From Caloranaerobacter ferrireducens (GTDB lineage: Bacteria > Bacillota > Clostridia > Tissierellales > Thermohalobacteraceae), in the NCBI RefSeq assembly GCF_001730685.1, contig NZ_MDJR01000003.1:1-64000 (forward strand): a stretch of DNA of 64,000 nucleotides. The letters are read 5' to 3'. Positions 52,637 through 61,001 of this stretch are shown here, piece after piece (positions within the stretch are counted from its first letter, which is position 1; every line of letters starts with the position of its first letter). The translations under genes and the position numbers were made by a program. Under the pieces are notes generated by a model. It searched no databases. It was not told the origin of the DNA and was given only the letters and a program-made list of their open reading frames with translations.

Positions 52637-53404
52637 TTGAGAATTTTAGGAATAGATTTAGGAAGTAGAGAAGTAAAGGTTGTGTTAATGGAAGATGAAA
52701 AGATAATAAAAATGTTTAAAGTTAGTACAATGTCTTTTTATAGAGATTATTGCAACTTTGATGGAAAGATAGTAGTAGACTTGCAAAAGCTTAGTATTAA
52801 AGATGTAGATATAGCAATTTCAACTGGATACGGAAGAAATAATACTGATTTAAGAAAGTTTGAGCCCATCAATGAAATAAAGGCTCATGTATATGGTGCA
52901 ATTTATCAGAGTGGTTTAAAGGATTTTATTTTATTGGACGTTGGTGGTCAAGATGTTAAAATTGTGAAAGTTGAAAAGGGAATTATAAGTGATTTGGAGC
53001 TGAATGACAAATGTGCAGCTTCATGTGGTAGATATTTAGAAAATATGGCTAATGTTTTAGAGGTTTCTTTAGATGAATTATTTAAACATTATAAAGATCC
53101 AGTTGAGCTTAATTCAACTTGTGCAGTTTTTTCTGAATCTGAACTAATAGGGAAAATTGCAGAAGGAGTTAATTTAGAATCGCTATGTTCTAGTGTTAAT
53201 TTTTCTTTATACAAGAGATTGAAGCCGCTTTTGACAAGATTTAAAGGCAGAAAGCTAGTACTTTCAGGTGGCGTAGCTCGTAATAGTGCACTAATAAAAT
53301 ACTTAAGTGCAGATTATGATGAAGTAATTTCATTAGATTATCCTCAGTTTAATGGTGCCATAGGCTGCTGTTATTATGGAAGAATAAGATCGAAAAAAGA
53401 ATAG
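52637..53404 (+). CDS. ATP-dependent dehydratase/reductase activase (BcrAD/BadFG family)
   Basis: 255-aa ASKHA ATPase of HgdC type: LGIDLGSREVKVVLM phosphate loop, bridging cluster ligands C126 (DKCAASCGRY) and C162 (STCAVFSES), and the adenine pocket LSGGVARNSALI. TTG 52637 is preferred since AAGGGGTG lies just upstream; GTG 52628 falls inside the site and would overlap the previous gene. It is separate from the activase at 12303 and lacks that protein's C-terminal Cys motif. Confidence 0.88.
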   Translation: MRILGIDLGSREVKVVLMEDEKIIKMFKVSTMSFYRDYCNFDGKIVVDLQKLSIKDVDIAISTGYGRNNTDLRKFEPINEIKAHVYGAIYQSGLKDFILLDVGGQDVKIVKVEKGIISDLELNDKCAASCGRYLENMANVLEVSLDELFKHYKDPVELNSTCAVFSESELIGKIAEGVNLESLCSSVNFSLYKRLKPLLTRFKGRKLVLSGGVARNSALIKYLSADYDEVISLDYPQFNGAIGCCYYGRIRSKKE

Positions 53405-53497
53405 CAATTATGGATGATAAGAAAGCATAAATTATTGATAAAGCAAGACAAGTTCAAATAAGGAAAGTATAAATATATATCTATCCAATAGGCTGAT

Positions 53498-53547
53498 AAC
53501 TGGTGGCTGACAGCTAATAATCTGCAGCCATCAGTTATTTATTTTTT
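53498..53547 (+). terminator. Terminator of the HgdB-like/activase operon
   Basis: AACTGGTGGCTG, 15-nt loop, CAGCCATCAGTT (one G-U pair), then ATTTATTTTTT. Just after it, CGAAAAACAAATGGCGAA (53561-53578) is the reverse complement, with changes, of a patch at 18922-18940. Confidence 0.75.
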
Positions 53548-53648
53548 GTCATTTGATAATCGAAAAACAAATGGCGAAGTCGTTATATCTATTTATGTTA
53601 TAATTATATTAACAATGATAATATTTCTGCATCTAGGGAGGTATGACA

Positions 53649-54719
53649 ATGATGAAGTTTATAAAAGCAACAAAAATGAAACTTTTAGTATTAATCTTAT
53701 TGATTGTATTTCTTTTTGGTTGTACTGGAGTTGATGTATCGAATCAAAATGTATCAAATAATAGCTATAGTTTATTAAAAGTTCATTTTCTTGATGTTGG
53801 GCAGGCAGATAGTATACTTATACAATTTCCTAATGGTGAGACTGCATTAATAGACGGTGGCAATAGAGAAGATGGAAGATTTGTAGTTGAATACATAGAA
53901 AAAATGGGTATTAGTAGGATTAATTATATTATTGCAACTCATCCACATGAAGATCATATTGGTGGATTGCCAGAAGTTATAAAAAGTTTCGATATCGGAA
54001 AAGTGTATATGCCAAATAAGACAAGTAATACAAGAATATTTAAAAACTTATTGGAAGAAATAAAAAACAAAGGTCTAAAGATTATACAAGCAAAAGGCGG
54101 CTTAAGTATTATAGATACAGAGGACTTGAAGTTTACAATAATTGCTCCAAATTCTGAAAAGTATGATGAAACTAATGAATATTCAATAGTAAATAAGTTA
54201 ATTTATAAAAATACTTCTTTTATTTTTACAGGTGATGCTGAAAAGGATTCTGAAGAAGAAATGATAAAGCTAGGTTATAATTTAAAGGCAGATGTTTTAA
54301 AGGTTGGACATCATGGTGGTAGGACTTCAACAAATTATGAATTTTTAAAAAGAGTTAATCCTAAATTTGCGGTTATATCAGTTGGTAAAGATAATGATTA
54401 TGGGCATCCTCATAAAGAAGTTTTAAAAAGACTAGATAAAATGGGAATAAAAGTATTTAGAACAGATGAATTAGGAACTATAATTGCAACTTCTGATGGA
54501 TATAAAATCAACTTTAATAAAGAAATTGTGAAAAATAATGATGATGCAACAAAAAATGAAAGAGATAAAAAAATAATTTATATAGGAAATAAAAAAACAA
54601 AGGTTTACCATACTACAACGTGCAAAAGTTTACCAAAACAAGAAAACAGGGTAATATTCAATAGTAAAGAAGAAGCAGAAAAAGCAGGATATAGGCCTCA
54701 TAAAAATTGTATAGAATAG
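53649..54719 (+). CDS. Metallo-beta-lactamase-fold lipoprotein, ComEC C-domain-like, with Ada-type zinc tail
   Basis: 356-aa exported protein. The lipoprotein signal LLVLILLIVFLFGC anchors it outside the membrane. The MBL domain (about 38-275) resembles the C-terminal hydrolase domain of ComEC: HFLDVGQADSILIQ, THPHEDHIGG metal site, FTGDAEKDSEEE and GHHGGRTSTN. Residues 315-356 resemble the Ada/ComEC Cys-containing module (KVYHTTTCKSLPKQ...HKNC). A nuclease or phosphodiesterase role on external nucleic acid is plausible but unproven. ATG 53649 or 53652 fits the GGGAGG site; ATG 53643 is too close. Followed by a DUF3006 gene, a common pairing. Confidence 0.85.
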   Translation: MMKFIKATKMKLLVLILLIVFLFGCTGVDVSNQNVSNNSYSLLKVHFLDVGQADSILIQFPNGETALIDGGNREDGRFVVEYIEKMGISRINYIIATHPHEDHIGGLPEVIKSFDIGKVYMPNKTSNTRIFKNLLEEIKNKGLKIIQAKGGLSIIDTEDLKFTIIAPNSEKYDETNEYSIVNKLIYKNTSFIFTGDAEKDSEEEMIKLGYNLKADVLKVGHHGGRTSTNYEFLKRVNPKFAVISVGKDNDYGHPHKEVLKRLDKMGIKVFRTDELGTIIATSDGYKINFNKEIVKNNDDATKNERDKKIIYIGNKKTKVYHTTTCKSLPKQENRVIFNSKEEAEKAGYRPHKNCIE

Positions 54720-54730
54720 GGGGTATTTTT

Positions 54731-54946
54731 ATTAAGGGTATAATTGATAGATTTGAAGGAGAATATGCTCTAATTGAGCTAGAGAATTTAAAAGTTATTA
54801 ATATACTTAAAGATAACCTTCCACAGAATGCTAAGGAAGGAGATGTAGTAGTAATTAAAGATAATGAGTGTTATATAGATATAGAAGAAACACAAAGAAG
54901 AAAGGAGCAAATAGAAAAAATTTTCGAAGATTTATTTGAAGGTTAG
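54731..54946 (+). CDS. DUF3006 family small protein; candidate ATT start codon
   Basis: About 71 aa, family of unknown function commonly found next to ComEC-like MBL genes. The family start is MKGIIDRFEGEYALIE; the bases here are ATT AAG GGT ATA ATT GAT, so initiation would be at ATT 54731, 7 nt after AGGGGG (54718-54723). The only alternative in frame is TTG 54707 inside the upstream gene with no site, giving eight extra residues. Its middle has DVVVIKDNECYIDIEET; the C-terminus is a charged helix. It lies 12 bp before the YjjI gene. Confidence 0.75.
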   Translation: MKGIIDRFEGEYALIELENLKVINILKDNLPQNAKEGDVVVIKDNECYIDIEETQRRKEQIEKIFEDLFEG

Positions 54947-54958
54947 GGAGTGGAATTT

Positions 54959-56458
54959 ATGGAAAATGTATTAAATATTATTAAAGATAAAACATTAACA
55001 TTTGAGCAAAAAGTGTTACAGTTAGCAAGAGAAGCTGAAAATTCAATAAATGTATTAAATATTAGTTCTGAAGCAAAAGAGTTTATGGATAAAGGCATTA
55101 TATGTGACTTGTTTGAAGGTAATGCACCTTATAGACCTAGATATATATTGCCTGATTATAAAAAATTTATGGAGAATGGCAGTAGATTTTTAGGTTTAAA
55201 ACCTGCCGAAAATCTGTTGGAAGCTGTTAATAACCTATTGATTTTATATAAACATGTACCTTCAATAACATCGTTTCCAGTATATTTAGGTGAAATAGAT
55301 AAATTATTAGAGCCTTATGCAGCAGATGAAGATGAAGAATATGTATTAAGTATAATAAAATTGTTTTTAACTCATATAGATAGGACTTTAACTGATTCTT
55401 TTGTTCATGCCAATATTGGGCCAGAAGCTACTAAGGTGGGAAGAGCGATATTAATTGCAGAAAGGGAATTAAGAAATGCAGTACCTAATTTAACGCTAAA
55501 ATATAGTAAAGACACACCTAGAGATTTTGCAATAGAGGCTGTAAGAACTGGATTAGAGGTTTCTAAACCGTATTTTGCAAATCATAAAATGTTTCAAAAG
55601 GATTTTGGTGATAGATATGGAATAGCAAGTTGTTATAATGGATTGCCTATAGGTGGAGGAAGTTATACATTAGTAAGATTAAATTTAAAGCGACTTGCTG
55701 AAATAAGTTCAGGAATTGACGATTTTCTTAATAGAGTAATTCCTTATACAGTAAAATTAATGGTTGAAGTAATGGATGAAAGAATAAGATTTTTGGTTGA
55801 AGAAAGTAATTTCTTTGAAAGCAGTTTTCTTGTTGATGAAGGTTTGATTTTAAAGGATAGATTTACAGCAATGTTTGGAATTTTTGGATTAGCAGAATGT
55901 GTTAACATATTATTAAATGCAGTGGACAAAATGGAGAAATATGGTCATTCTGAAAAAGCTAATAATCTTGGTATTAAGATAATCGAGAAGTTAAATAAAG
56001 AAGTTAATAATTATCATAATCCATATTGTAAGATTACTAAAGGTAAATTTCTTCTACATGCACAATCAGGTATATCTTCAGATATAGATGCTAGTCCTGG
56101 TTGTAGAATACCAATAGGTGATGAACCAGAAATTTATGAGCATATTTTACAAGCATCTATGTTTCATAAGTATTTTCCATCTGGGATAAGTGATATATTT
56201 ACTTTCGATAGTACAGCGAAAAATAATCCAGAATACGTATTAAATATTATAGATGGTGCAATGGAAAGTGGTTTAAGAATGTTTTCTTTCTATTGCAGTG
56301 ATAGTAATTTGATAAGAATTACAGGATATTTAGTTAAAAAATCAGATATGGATAGGCTAAAAAATGGATGCCAAGCGCTACAAGATACAGTTTCTTTAGG
56401 ATTGGAAGCAGTTGAAAAGCAAGATCTTCTAAATAGAAAGGTAAGAAGATATGACTAA
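54959..56458 (+). CDS. yjjI: YjjI-family glycyl radical enzyme of unknown reaction
   Basis: 499-aa glycyl radical enzyme of the short YjjI/DUF3029 branch. The radical glycine would be G456 in the RITGY motif near the C-terminus; the thiyl cysteine candidate is C225 in ASCYNGLPIGGGSY. The reaction and substrate of YjjI are not known. ATG 54959 (GGGAG 8 nt upstream) is preferred to GTG 54950. The activase gene overlaps its end by 8 bp, so the two are coupled. It belongs with the MBL lipoprotein and DUF3006 genes by spacing (239 and 12 bp), with no terminator between them. Confidence 0.85.
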   Translation: MENVLNIIKDKTLTFEQKVLQLAREAENSINVLNISSEAKEFMDKGIICDLFEGNAPYRPRYILPDYKKFMENGSRFLGLKPAENLLEAVNNLLILYKHVPSITSFPVYLGEIDKLLEPYAADEDEEYVLSIIKLFLTHIDRTLTDSFVHANIGPEATKVGRAILIAERELRNAVPNLTLKYSKDTPRDFAIEAVRTGLEVSKPYFANHKMFQKDFGDRYGIASCYNGLPIGGGSYTLVRLNLKRLAEISSGIDDFLNRVIPYTVKLMVEVMDERIRFLVEESNFFESSFLVDEGLILKDRFTAMFGIFGLAECVNILLNAVDKMEKYGHSEKANNLGIKIIEKLNKEVNNYHNPYCKITKGKFLLHAQSGISSDIDASPGCRIPIGDEPEIYEHILQASMFHKYFPSGISDIFTFDSTAKNNPEYVLNIIDGAMESGLRMFSFYCSDSNLIRITGYLVKKSDMDRLKNGCQALQDTVSLGLEAVEKQDLLNRKVRRYD

Positions 56459-57284
56459 AGGTTATGTAAATAAAATTTTACCCTTTAGCTCTGTGGATGG
56501 GCCTGGAAATAGAACGGTAATATTTTTGCAAGGTTGTAATTTTGATTGTTTGTATTGTCATAATCCAGAAACTATTAACTATTGTATAAATTGCGGAATA
56601 TGTGTCTATAAATGTCCATATAATGCACTTAGTATAATAAATAATAAAGTTATATGGGATGAAAAGTACTGTAAAAACTGTGATTTATGTATAAAAACTT
56701 GCCCAAATTCAAGTTCACCAAAAGTAAAATTGATGACTGTAGACGAAGTAATTGATTTTGTAAGAAAAATGAAGCCCTTTATTTCTGGTGTTACTATTTC
56801 TGGTGGAGAGTGCACATTACAGTATAATTTTGTTAGTGAAATATTTAAGGAAACAAAGGAAATAGGATTAACTACTTTTTTAGATTCCAATGGTTATATA
56901 CCTTTAAAAAATCTAAGATTATTAGTTGAAAATATGGATATGGCAATGATAGATCTGAAATCGTTTGATAGAGATGAGCATTTAAAACTTACTGGAAAAG
57001 ATAATGAAACTGTAATTGAAAACGTAAAGTATTTAGCAAAGATTAATAAACTGTATGAGGTCAGAACTGTAATAGTACCAGATATTTTAGATAATTACTA
57101 TAATGTTGATAATATAAGCAAATTAATAGCCAGTTTAAATCCAAATATAAGATATAAGATTATCAAATATAGACCAATCGGAGTACGTGAGGGAGTACAC
57201 TGCTTTGTACCAGATGATGAGCTGATGGAGAAATTATTTAATATAGCATCAAGAAATGGATGTAAGAATGTAATTTTGATTTAA
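56451..57284 (+). CDS. yjjW: YjjW-family glycyl radical enzyme activase (radical SAM)
   Basis: 277-aa radical SAM enzyme that removes a hydrogen atom from the glycine of the partner YjjI. The SAM cluster motif is C29-x3-C33-x2-C36 (GCNFDCLYC). Two further ferredoxin-like clusters follow: CINCGICVYKCP and CKNCDLCIKTCP (about 47-85). SAM binding uses TISGGECTLQ near residue 117. The whole is oxygen-sensitive, consistent with an anaerobe. ATG 56451 overlaps the yjjI stop by 8 bp. Confidence 0.9.
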   Translation: MTKGYVNKILPFSSVDGPGNRTVIFLQGCNFDCLYCHNPETINYCINCGICVYKCPYNALSIINNKVIWDEKYCKNCDLCIKTCPNSSSPKVKLMTVDEVIDFVRKMKPFISGVTISGGECTLQYNFVSEIFKETKEIGLTTFLDSNGYIPLKNLRLLVENMDMAMIDLKSFDRDEHLKLTGKDNETVIENVKYLAKINKLYEVRTVIVPDILDNYYNVDNISKLIASLNPNIRYKIIKYRPIGVREGVHCFVPDDELMEKLFNIASRNGCKNVILI

Positions 57285-57288
57285 ATAA

Positions 57289-57310
57289 AGCCATATCTAG
57301 TGATATGGCT
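57289..57310 (+). terminator. Stem-loop after yjjW (weak terminator)
   Basis: AGCCATATC-TAGT-GATATGGCT, no T run on the plus strand; it may stabilise the 3' end or end transcription inefficiently. Confidence 0.5.
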
Positions 57311-57312
57311 CC

Positions 57313-57368
57313 GATTGCCTACAAAACCTTTGCTATATTAAATATTTGCACGGGTTTTGTTGACAATC
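57313..57368. other. Nested inverted repeat between yjjW and wecC
   Basis: GATTG...CAATC encloses CAAAACC...GGTTTTG with an AT-rich loop. It lies beyond the 3' ends of both convergent units and may stop minus-strand transcription. No gene is seen here. Confidence 0.45.
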
Positions 57369-57437
57369 TGTGGCAACTGAAAGCCGCTTGATGTTAGTTA
57401 TGCTTTGAAAATTAAGTTTTAAAGAGATTTTTATAAA

Positions 57438-58703
57438 TTAATCAATTGTAAATAAATTACCTAAGTTTATTATTTTAATTTTTTTAAAGTTATTATCGAT
57501 TTTTTTAATAATGTTTTTTGTGTCAAATATTATTGGTGTACGCATCTTTTTTACTAATTTTACGTAATTAATATTCTTAAACTCGTTATGATCTGCTAGA
57601 AGTAAAATCATATCGGCATTTTCTATAGATTGATTAATTGTTGAGGTTGCTATAATATCTGTTTTTACATATGGATCATATATTGTAACGATAAAGCCCT
57701 CATTTTTGAGGAGTTCTATGATTTTTAATGCTGGACTTTCCCTAATATCATCAACATTACCTTTGTAAGCAATTCCAAACACAGCTATTTTGGGCTTATT
57801 TATGTCTTTTGTAAGTTGTTTAACTTGTGATACTATATAATAAGGCATATTAGAGTTAATTTCCCTTGCTAAAGAAATGATTCTTGCTAGATAAGGGGTT
57901 TTTTGGATGATAAAATAAGGATCAACAGCTAAACAGTGTCCACCTACCCCTGGGCCAGGTAGATGTAGATTAACCCTTGGATGTTTGTTTGCAAGTTTGA
58001 TTACTTCAAGCACATTAATCCGCAGTTTGTTACAGATTTTAACTAATTCGTTCACTAAAGCTATATTTACGTCTCTAAAAGTATTTTCTATTAGTTTTGT
58101 CATTTCTGCAGTTTTTGCATCTGTTATTAAAATTTCTCCTTTAATAAAGGATTTATAAATTTCAGCTGCTTTTTTTGCACAAATTGATGTGCAACCTCCA
58201 ATTATTCTGTTATTATTCACCAATTCGTCCATTATCCTTCCTGGGAGGACCCTCTCAGGACAATATGCTAAATATATATCTTTGCCAACATTAAAACCAG
58301 CTTTTTCTATGATAGGTTTAATAATATCTTCAACTGTATGTGGTGGAATCGTTGATTCAATAATTATAATATTTTCTTTTTCTATATATGGTATAATCGA
58401 TTTTATTGCTGTTATTACAAAACTTAAATCGCAGCATTTATTTTTGTTAAGCGGAGTTGGAACGGATATAATAAAAATATCTGCTTTTTCAGGCTTTGTT
58501 TTGGCAACTAAACGTTTTTTAGCTACCATATCGCTTACAATGTTACATAATTTTGGTTCGTTAATATGGATTTTTCCTTTGTTAACTGTCTCAACAATCT
58601 CTTTATTTATATCAATGCCAATTACTTGATATCCATTTAATGCTAGAATTGCTGAAGTGGGCAATCCTATATAACCAAGTCCTAATACGCAAATTTTTTT
58701 CAT
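57438..58703 (-). CDS. wecC: UDP-N-acetyl-D-mannosamine dehydrogenase
   Basis: 421-aa NAD-dependent dehydrogenase that oxidises UDP-ManNAc to UDP-ManNAc uronate for surface polysaccharide. The NAD site is VLGLGYIGLPTSAILA; CPERVLPGRIMDELVNN is characteristic of the WecC branch; the catalytic Cys is in GPGVGGHCLAVDP; the C-terminal domain has AYKGNVDDIRESPALKI. AAAGGAGG precedes the ATG. It is the last of the minus-strand cluster. No UDP-GlcNAc 2-epimerase (WecB) is seen in the window. Confidence 0.9.
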   Translation of the reverse strand: MKKICVLGLGYIGLPTSAILALNGYQVIGIDINKEIVETVNKGKIHINEPKLCNIVSDMVAKKRLVAKTKPEKADIFIISVPTPLNKNKCCDLSFVITAIKSIIPYIEKENIIIIESTIPPHTVEDIIKPIIEKAGFNVGKDIYLAYCPERVLPGRIMDELVNNNRIIGGCTSICAKKAAEIYKSFIKGEILITDAKTAEMTKLIENTFRDVNIALVNELVKICNKLRINVLEVIKLANKHPRVNLHLPGPGVGGHCLAVDPYFIIQKTPYLARIISLAREINSNMPYYIVSQVKQLTKDINKPKIAVFGIAYKGNVDDIRESPALKIIELLKNEGFIVTIYDPYVKTDIIATSTINQSIENADMILLLADHNEFKNINYVKLVKKMRTPIIFDTKNIIKKIDNNFKKIKIINLGNLFTID

Positions 58704-58777
58704 AACAAACCTCCTTTTAGCATTTAGGGGCTTTTATAACTTATGGTAAATATAACACGAAAATAATAAATGCTATC

Positions 58778-60603
58778 CTACACAGTAACCTTGCTTTTAT
58801 AATCCTCTATATTACTATTAATAATGATACATTCTTTTAACAAATCTTTGTTTTGAATTTTCCAAGTATGTTCATTAGTACAATTATGTCGAATATATAC
58901 ATAGTTAAATCTATCAGTAGAATAGATTTTGAAACTATTATTTATACAATTTTTTAAGAATTGTATATCCTCATTACTGGATTTGTTTGGAAATTTTACT
59001 TTGTTAAATATTTCTTTTTTAAAAGTTAGTGTTGATCCTTTAATGAATTTAGTGTACATATTTTCATTGTTTGGATGCTTTATTGCTAATATTTTACTAT
59101 CTTCAAAATAAATATAATAAGAGCATTTACCGATTATTTCTGCGTCAGTATATGAATATGCATTAATGATATCAACGAGATAATCTGGAGCATAATAATC
59201 AGAGTCATCAAATTTTGATATTATTTCAAATTTTGACTGTTCAATTCCAAAATTTAAACATTCACCTGACGAAATTTCTTCATTCAATTGAAATACTCTA
59301 ATATTTTCATACTGTTTTGCAATTTGTTCTGCTTCGCATAGGTTTATGTTATTATTGTTTAAAATAATTATTAACTCTTTTTTGACATATTTTTGTCTAT
59401 TAAAATTTTCAATAATATTGCTAATAAAATCAAATCGTTTGGTACAAGTAATAATTGACACACCTGGATCATTCGTATTTATGGTATTAACACCAATAGA
59501 TACTAAAATAGTCTTTAATCTATGTTTATAAGTATGTTTTTTAAAAATTTCTCTTTGACCAAGTAATGATAATTTATCTCTTAATTCTTTGTCTTTTAAT
59601 AAAATCTTTAAATATTTTTTTGTATCTTCTTGCGTTTTGCACATTTTAACAATATTTGGGAAAAAAATTTCTATTCCTTTAGAATAACTACTAATAATAT
59701 TAGTTCCGCATGCCAGTAATTCGAATACTCTTCTTGAAAACATTGTAGAGCTATTTTCAACTGAATTAACATTTAAAAACACATCGTATCTTTTATAGAT
59801 TTTACTCATTTCTTTATAAGGGAGGCCCTTTATTATATACGGTTGGTACTCATAGGGGAATTTAAATAAACTATGTTTATTATTATAATTTCTATCGTAA
59901 ATGTGCAAATCGTATTGGAAAGCTGGTTTTAAAATTATATTCATATATTCTTTTCTTTTTTCATGTCCTTTAGCATACCAAGAACCTGCAAAAGCAACTT
60001 TTCCAAGTTTTTCTGTATCTTTATTAATTGGATTGTGGATTTTAGGTTGTGCAGCAAATGGTAAAGTATATACATGGTTGTTTCCTATTAGCTCTTTATA
60101 CTTAGGAATACTTTCTGCATCTGTGGTAAAAATATAATCGAAAAGCTTTGCAGCATTAATAAATCTTTTGAAATTTACAGGATCCTCTTTGTTCCAGAAA
60201 ACTGTTGGAATTTTGTTTTTTTTACACCAATCAACTATTTTTTTTAAAGTAGTATCACCAAATCTGTGCAAATCAGCGATTTTGTTTATCCATTGATTAT
60301 TAATACCATTCCATGCTGACTCTACTAATAAAAGGTCAGGTTTTTCACATTCTAGTGTATTTTTCCAATCATATACTCCTAAGGGGATAAGTTTGCATTC
60401 ATATTTGAAACATTCGTAACTAATTTCGTCTAAAATACATGCTATTTTTAAATTTGGGTTAGTTATTTTACAAGCTTTGTTATACACAATATTTTTAGTT
60501 TTATTTTGATCTGAAATATTTTTTATTATATTTAGTTTTTTTTTAGTATTTCAACAAGTGAATAGTTGACAGTCTTTATCATTTTTATATTACGATTAGA
60601 CAT
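58778..60603 (-). CDS. Two-domain glycosyltransferase (CgeB-like GT-B plus GT2), frame dependent on an A9 tract
   Basis: The main frame (GTG 60487 to 58778, 569 aa) has a GT-B domain like CgeB/GT4 (about 1-330: FAGSWYAKGHEKRKEYM, SRRVFELLACGTNIISSY) fused to a GT2 domain (about 340-540: VSIITCTKRFDFI, KFDDSDYYAPDYL). GTG 60487 has no ribosome site. A good one, AAAGGGGTG, lies 5 nt before ATG 60603 (SNRNIKMIKTVNYSL), and that frame joins the main frame only if one A is added to the A9 run (plus-strand T9 at 60536-60544). As read, translation from ATG stops after about 23 codons. Slippage, phase variation, a sequencing error or decay are the options. Confidence 0.75.
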
Positions 60604-61001
60604 TTTTGCACCCCTTTCTGGAGTTTATTATAATTTTAAAGTGTTTGCTTGTTACTTACATTTAAAATGAGAAATAAATAAAGAAATGCTAGTTATAAAT
60701 TTTTATTTCCTATCTTATTTATATGATTTTATTTATTTTATGTGAAGAAATTATGGAGGGGCGTATTATTTTGTATAATTGATAATTGTGGAATAAAACT
60801 AATAAGCTGACTATTAGCCTAGAGTGATTTTCAGAAGACTATCGATATTTTTTGAAACGAAGAAGTATGAAGAGAGGAAAATTGACGAATTAACATCAAA
60901 CCATAAAATGTATTTCAAAATAATATGATTATATAAAGTAGTATCTTTTAATTCAACGTATGTTTGTACTAGGTTATCCAAGTCTAAATTAATTTGTTGG
61001 A
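60604..61001. other. 398-bp stretch without a recognised gene
   Basis: AT-rich spacer in the glycosyltransferase cluster, holding the ribosome site of the downstream gene at 60605-60620 (minus strand). I see no ORF with a start and site on either strand, no clear terminator and no repeat shared with the rest of the window. Confidence 0.5.

Noticed and set aside
53546-53734. 62-aa ORF ahead of the MBL lipoprotein
   Set aside because: It overlaps the terminator and the lipoprotein start in another frame, has no ribosome site, and shows no conserved features.
58189-58629. 146-aa plus-strand frame over wecC
   Set aside because: Shadow frame; WecC motifs on the minus strand are complete and there is no site before the plus-strand ATG.
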